Shown: positions 8,946-11,817 of the stretch, piece by piece
Numbering within the stretch: position 1 is the first letter of the stretch
How the letters are laid out: every line of letters starts with the position of its first letter
NCBI GenBank assembly: GCA_903905285.1
Contig: CAIVFQ010000039.1
Span: forward strand, 1-11,817
Source of the DNA: an uncultured Alphaproteobacteria bacterium
Lineage (GTDB): Bacteria; Pseudomonadota; Alphaproteobacteria; Paracaedibacterales; CAIULA01
Length of the DNA stretch: 11,817 nt
Direction of reading: 5' to 3'
Made by a program: the position numbers and the translations under genes
Notes under the pieces: model-generated
Databases searched by the model: none
What the model saw: only the letters and a program-made list of their open reading frames with translations
Told to the model about the DNA's origin: nothing

Positions 8946-10352
8946 CTACCAAATTCCTAATACCTTCCACCATATCCCGCCAGTGCCTAACCAAATAATA
9001 AGGTTGACGATACTAATAACGAATCCAACCCCCCACCAGGCACCAATCGAAACGTATCCCGTTCCATACAAAACAGCGGCGGCTGACGTTCCATAATGGG
9101 TCATGCTAGAAAATAGGCTGCTAAAAAATCCTAAGACCAACGCCGCCAACAAAGGTGGCGTTCCCGCCCCAATCGCTACAACTAAAAAGGCTGCATACAT
9201 AGAACTAACGTGCGCAGTGTTGCTAGCGAAAAAGTAGTGAGAATAAAAATAAACAAGGCTGAGGGTTAGAAATGCATACAGCCAATGCCAGCCACTCACA
9301 GCCGCTCCAATAATTTGGCTAAACCAATCAATAAGGCCAAATTTTTCTAGATAAGCTGACATCATAACCAGAATGGCCATCCATACCAAGGTGTGCCAGG
9401 CTTCATGTTCGGCCAGAACATCCTTCCAATCCAGAACATCCATAACAAATAACAAACACAACCCCAAAAGGGCCGTGGTGCAGGCACTAATGCACCAATT
9501 GTCACCGAAGACCCACAAGAATAACATAATGCCAAAAACACCCAACATGGTCCATTCAGAACGGGCCATAGGGCCCATGGCTTTCAGTTTTCCCCTTGCC
9601 ATTTCAACGGCATGGGGCAATTCCTTCATCTCGGGTGGGTAAATAAAGTACAAAACCAGAGGAATGAGGATAATACTGATTAAGCCAGGAACAACAGCCG
9701 CCAAAGCCCAGTTAGCCCAGGTGATAGAGACCCCCTGCTTAGCAGCTAAAGCCTGGGCCATAGGATTCGCCGCCATGGCCGTTAAAAACATGGCACTAGT
9801 AACAAGGTTCCCGTGAAAACACACTTGGGTTAAATAGCTCCCCATTTTCCTTTCCGTACCAGTTTCTGGGCTGCTACCCATGGATTCGGCAATAGATTTA
9901 AGAATTGGGAACATCACCCCGCCGGCCCGAGCAGCATTGCTGGGAATAACCGGGGCAATAACCAATTCTGTTAATATCATGCCATAGCCCAAGCCCAGAG
10001 TGCGGCGACCCAACATTCGCACAAATAAATAGGCGATTCTGTTTCCTAAACCTGTCTTAATAAATCCACGGGCAATAAAGAAAACAAAAACAATCAGCCA
10101 AATCACAGGCGAGGAAAAACCGTTCAAAGCTTCCTTACCAATATCAAGAGTGTTGGTAAGTGTTGCTGCTGACATTCCCAACAAAGCGACAGGCCCCATG
10201 GGTAGGGGCTTTAAAACCAATCCTAAAATTGTCGGAACAAAGATGCTGAAGAGAGCCCAACCCTTAGGATCCACCCCATGAGGGACAGGCAAAAGGCTTA
10301 TTCCCCAGCCAACAATGACTAAAAAAGCTAATTTCAATAAACGGATACTCAT
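8946..10352 (-). CDS. DASS-family dicarboxylate transporter (2-oxoglutarate/malate translocator type)
   Basis: This is a polytopic inner-membrane carrier for di/tricarboxylates, either Na+-coupled or an exchanger. From ATG 10352 it has 468 residues, normal for the family, with many hydrophobic segments (e.g. 6-22, 33-60, 82-95, 216-238, 267-283). The two family substrate/Na+ motifs are visible: IPSNAARAGG (136-145; first SNT motif with Ala for Thr) and FFASNTAHVSS (374-384; second SNT). SMTHYGTSAAAVLYGTGYV (416-434) is also characteristic. The frame is open to a GTG at 10391, but ATG 10352 has AGAGAG upstream and gives a natural N-terminus. Similar carriers in plastids and chlamydiae move 2-oxoglutarate and malate, so taking up host TCA intermediates is a reasonable inference. 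The exact substrate cannot be read from sequence. Confidence 0.92.
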   Translation of the reverse strand: MSIRLLKLAFLVIVGWGISLLPVPHGVDPKGWALFSIFVPTILGLVLKPLPMGPVALLGMSAATLTNTLDIGKEALNGFSSPVIWLIVFVFFIARGFIKTGLGNRIAYLFVRMLGRRTLGLGYGMILTELVIAPVIPSNAARAGGVMFPILKSIAESMGSSPETGTERKMGSYLTQVCFHGNLVTSAMFLTAMAANPMAQALAAKQGVSITWANWALAAVVPGLISIILIPLVLYFIYPPEMKELPHAVEMARGKLKAMGPMARSEWTMLGVFGIMLFLWVFGDNWCISACTTALLGLCLLFVMDVLDWKDVLAEHEAWHTLVWMAILVMMSAYLEKFGLIDWFSQIIGAAVSGWHWLYAFLTLSLVYFYSHYFFASNTAHVSSMYAAFLVVAIGAGTPPLLAALVLGFFSSLFSSMTHYGTSAAAVLYGTGYVSIGAWWGVGFVISIVNLIIWLGTGGIWWKVLGIW

Positions 10353-10509
10353 AACAAACTCTCTATACACATGCAAAAAAAACAGACACACTAGTGGACC
10401 TTAGCACCAATAGCTTCTAGAAAACAAATTCAGAAATACAAAGGGATATATCGTATTTTTGAGATTACACTGCCTGTTTCCTACTTGGAGATCAAGGATA
10501 AACTTGGCT

Positions 10510-11649
10510 TTACTTGCCTATGCGTTCTTTAATCTCCCCAACAATCGCTAAAGTTGCATCCCTTGGCACACCAAGGTCTTTTATATCAGCCCTATTACTG
10601 TTTGCTGCCGCCAACAACCGCTGCAAAGTCTCAGCCACTTCGTCAGCAGCTTCAACTTGTTCGGCTAATCCTTGTTCTAAAGCAAAATTAGGGTAAGAAC
10701 CTTTCTTGACAACATAAACAACCGACAACCCCTTATAAAGAGCCTGCATCCCCATACCAGATTTATGACAAACCAAAACTTTTGCTAAAGTTGCAAGCTG
10801 CATAGACGAAGGACCACCCTTATCAATAACCTGAACATTGGTTGCTTTTTGTTCCGTTATAACCTTTTTTTCTAAACTGCCATCTGTTTTTGGGTGATAA
10901 GTGACCAGAAATTTAACGTCTTTTTGTCCCTCAAGTTTCTTTGCCCCTTCAACAAAACGGGTAAAATATTCTTGATAGGTATCGTCATAGCCACCAACAA
11001 ACAAAACCACTTGATCCGCATCAGCAAGGCCAATTTTCTTGCGTAAATCTGCACGTTTAGTAACCGTGAAAATTTCATCCCATTCTTCTAACATAGGTTG
11101 ACCAACAACCTCTAGCTTTGCAGACTTTGTCCTTTCATGTTCTTGAAAACTTTTAAGGGTTGCCTTGGCTGGAATCATATAGACATCAATTTTACCAACT
11201 TCCTTAAGAAAAGGCTGAACATACTCTTTGGTAGTGATGGGGTCAAAATTGTCATAAAACGCCACCGTGTAAGCGCCTTGAGCCTTAAAATGATTTAACA
11301 GCTGAGCTTGACAAGCAGCAGCCATTCCCGCCAGCACTACTTTCGGCTGACACTGGGCGCTTATGTCTTTTAAAAGTTGTTCAGAAAGAAGTTTCTCTCT
11401 AGGCAAATTTATTATTTCTTTACTCTTAAGATCTTTCAAAGAAACAAGCGATTCAGACACCCCTAACTTCTCTGCTGCTTTACCAATCGCTACCACTCTA
11501 TAAGAAATTCTTTCTCGGTCAAATTTGGCCGTTACTTTTTCCAACGGCCCCGCATCACCTATATCGTAAACGCAAACCAAAACATCAACCAGCTCCGGCT
11601 TTGCGGGCGTGGTTTGCCAAATACCGACAAGCAGTATAAGCCCAGCCAA
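10510..11649 (-). CDS. Membrane-anchored protein with a GT-B-like two-domain fold, function unknown
   Basis: I do not recognise a named family. From the TTG at 11649 (379 residues) the protein starts with a hydrophobic stretch (2-11), then TTPAKPE. Two Rossmann-like halves follow. The first (about 21-160) has VDVLVCVYDIGDAGP and KVVLAGMAAACQAQLLNHF. The second (about 213-350) has QVVLFVGGYDDTYQEYFTRF, FLVTYHPKTDG and VQVIDKGGPSSMQLATLAK, then VLVCHKSGMGMQALYKGLSV. That second half resembles the donor-binding domain of GT-B enzymes such as UDP-GlcNAc 2-epimerase and polyol-phosphate transferases, where a Ser/Gly-rich loop before a helix binds the nucleotide. TTG has no ribosome site. The open frame continues upstream without an ATG and includes the rest of a membrane helix (NKFYNFGALTLAGLILLVG), so the true start is probably ATG 11737, reached by a one-base shift. 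Stop is TAA at 10510. Confidence 0.75.
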   Translation of the reverse strand: MAGLILLVGIWQTTPAKPELVDVLVCVYDIGDAGPLEKVTAKFDRERISYRVVAIGKAAEKLGVSESLVSLKDLKSKEIINLPREKLLSEQLLKDISAQCQPKVVLAGMAAACQAQLLNHFKAQGAYTVAFYDNFDPITTKEYVQPFLKEVGKIDVYMIPAKATLKSFQEHERTKSAKLEVVGQPMLEEWDEIFTVTKRADLRKKIGLADADQVVLFVGGYDDTYQEYFTRFVEGAKKLEGQKDVKFLVTYHPKTDGSLEKKVITEQKATNVQVIDKGGPSSMQLATLAKVLVCHKSGMGMQALYKGLSVVYVVKKGSYPNFALEQGLAEQVEAADEVAETLQRLLAAANSNRADIKDLGVPRDATLAIVGEIKERIGK

Positions 11650-11737
11650 AGTAAGCGCACCGAAATTATAAAACTTATTCGTAACTACCCAGGTTGGGAA
11701 AGAAAAAAGTGTTTAAAGTTTTGTTCAAATCATTCAT
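11650..11737 (-). pseudogene. Probable true N-terminus of the GT-B-like gene, out of frame by one base
   Basis: ATG 11737 opens MNDLNKTLNTFFFPNLGSYE and then stops. If the T-run (six Ts, 11708-11703 on the - strand) held seven, the frame would become MNDLNKTLNTFFSFPTW followed by VVTNKFYNFGALTLAGLILL and join the 11649 frame with a complete, Lys-flanked membrane helix. Without the shift the long frame has no ATG or GTG start, only TTG 11649 inside the helix. A sequencing or assembly error, a recent indel, or slippage on the T-run are all possible. No good ribosome site is visible before 11737. Confidence 0.45.
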
Positions 11738-11746
11738 AAGTTTTGT

Positions 11747-11817
11747 ATGGATAAAAAAGATAAAGAGATAGAAGCCCTCAAAGAAGAGATAGTCGTACTC
11801 AAGGCAGTTATTGTGGC
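11747..11817 (+). CDS. Start of an unidentified coiled-coil protein (partial, runs off the window)
   Basis: ATG 11747 opens a frame that is still open at the window end (23 codons): MDKKDKEIEALKEEIVVLKA followed by VIV. The regular I/L spacing with Lys/Glu between suggests a coiled coil. It diverges from the GT-B-like gene, with only about 10 nt between the two ATGs if that gene starts at 11737. No Shine-Dalgarno is seen. Many unrelated proteins begin this way, including IS66-type transposases, so no function is assigned. Confidence 0.45.
   Translation, partial: MDKKDKEIEALKEEIVVLKAVIV

Noticed and set aside
10375..10411. Weak hairpin followed by eight Ts on the - strand, possible terminator of the GT-B-like gene
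   Set aside because: The stem is only about 7 bp with two G-T pairs and sits 7 nt from the T-run. It would end transcription about 20 nt before the transporter start, leaving no room for a promoter.
11747..11817. IS66-type transposase start
   Set aside because: The Lys/Glu/Leu coiled-coil opening is compatible, but 23 residues without a diagnostic motif or terminal repeat cannot support a mobile element.

Overview
The window looks like chromosomal DNA from an A+T-rich alphaproteobacterium, probably an intracellular or host-associated one of the Holosporales/Rickettsiales kind. Three things suggest this. The F1 genes stand alone as atpH-A-G-D-C, as is usual in Alphaproteobacteria, where the Fo genes lie elsewhere. 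There is a dicarboxylate (DASS) carrier of the 2-oxoglutarate/malate translocator type. There is also a large eukaryote-like NB-ARC/TPR protein. The taxon is inferred from gene content, not from a marker search.

Layout. Positions 1-81 hold the likely 3' end of an unseen + strand gene. Positions 131-3055 (+) encode a membrane-anchored NB-ARC NTPase with about ten TPR units. It is interrupted by one in-frame TAA at 719-721, so it is a recent pseudogene or a split gene. It runs convergently into the F1 operon, and the two stop codons overlap at 3052-3055. The operon (- strand, 7735 down to 3052) is tightly packed: atpH/atpA and atpD/atpC overlap by 1 nt, atpG starts inside atpA, and atpG/atpD are 8 nt apart. 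Its last gene, atpC, is only about 82 codons and lacks the C-terminal helical domain exactly where it meets the NB-ARC/TPR gene.

Positions 7736-7890 are a short divergent control region between the F1 operon and a cold-shock protein gene (+, 7891-8088). It holds a TATAAT box for the - strand, a 6-3-6 palindrome beside it, and a strong hairpin plus T7 terminator-like element inside the predicted atp leader. This layout suggests attenuation. The cold-shock gene ends at its own hairpin (8128-8155).

On the - strand, a DASS transporter (10352-8946) and a stand-alone CinA/MoaB-like domain protein (8914-8180) are 31 bp apart and probably co-transcribed. Further right is a - strand gene (10510-11649, perhaps starting at 11737) for a membrane-anchored protein with a GT-B-like two-domain fold and unknown function. 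Its natural N-terminus seems to be one frame away, across a T6 run. The last 71 bases open a + strand coiled-coil protein that leaves the window.

Together this is housekeeping energy metabolism (ATP synthase, organic-acid uptake) next to an accessory STAND-type gene. The junction of the two, with a shortened atpC and a stop-interrupted NB-ARC gene, is the most informative part. I found no tRNA, rRNA, CRISPR array or complete insertion sequence.
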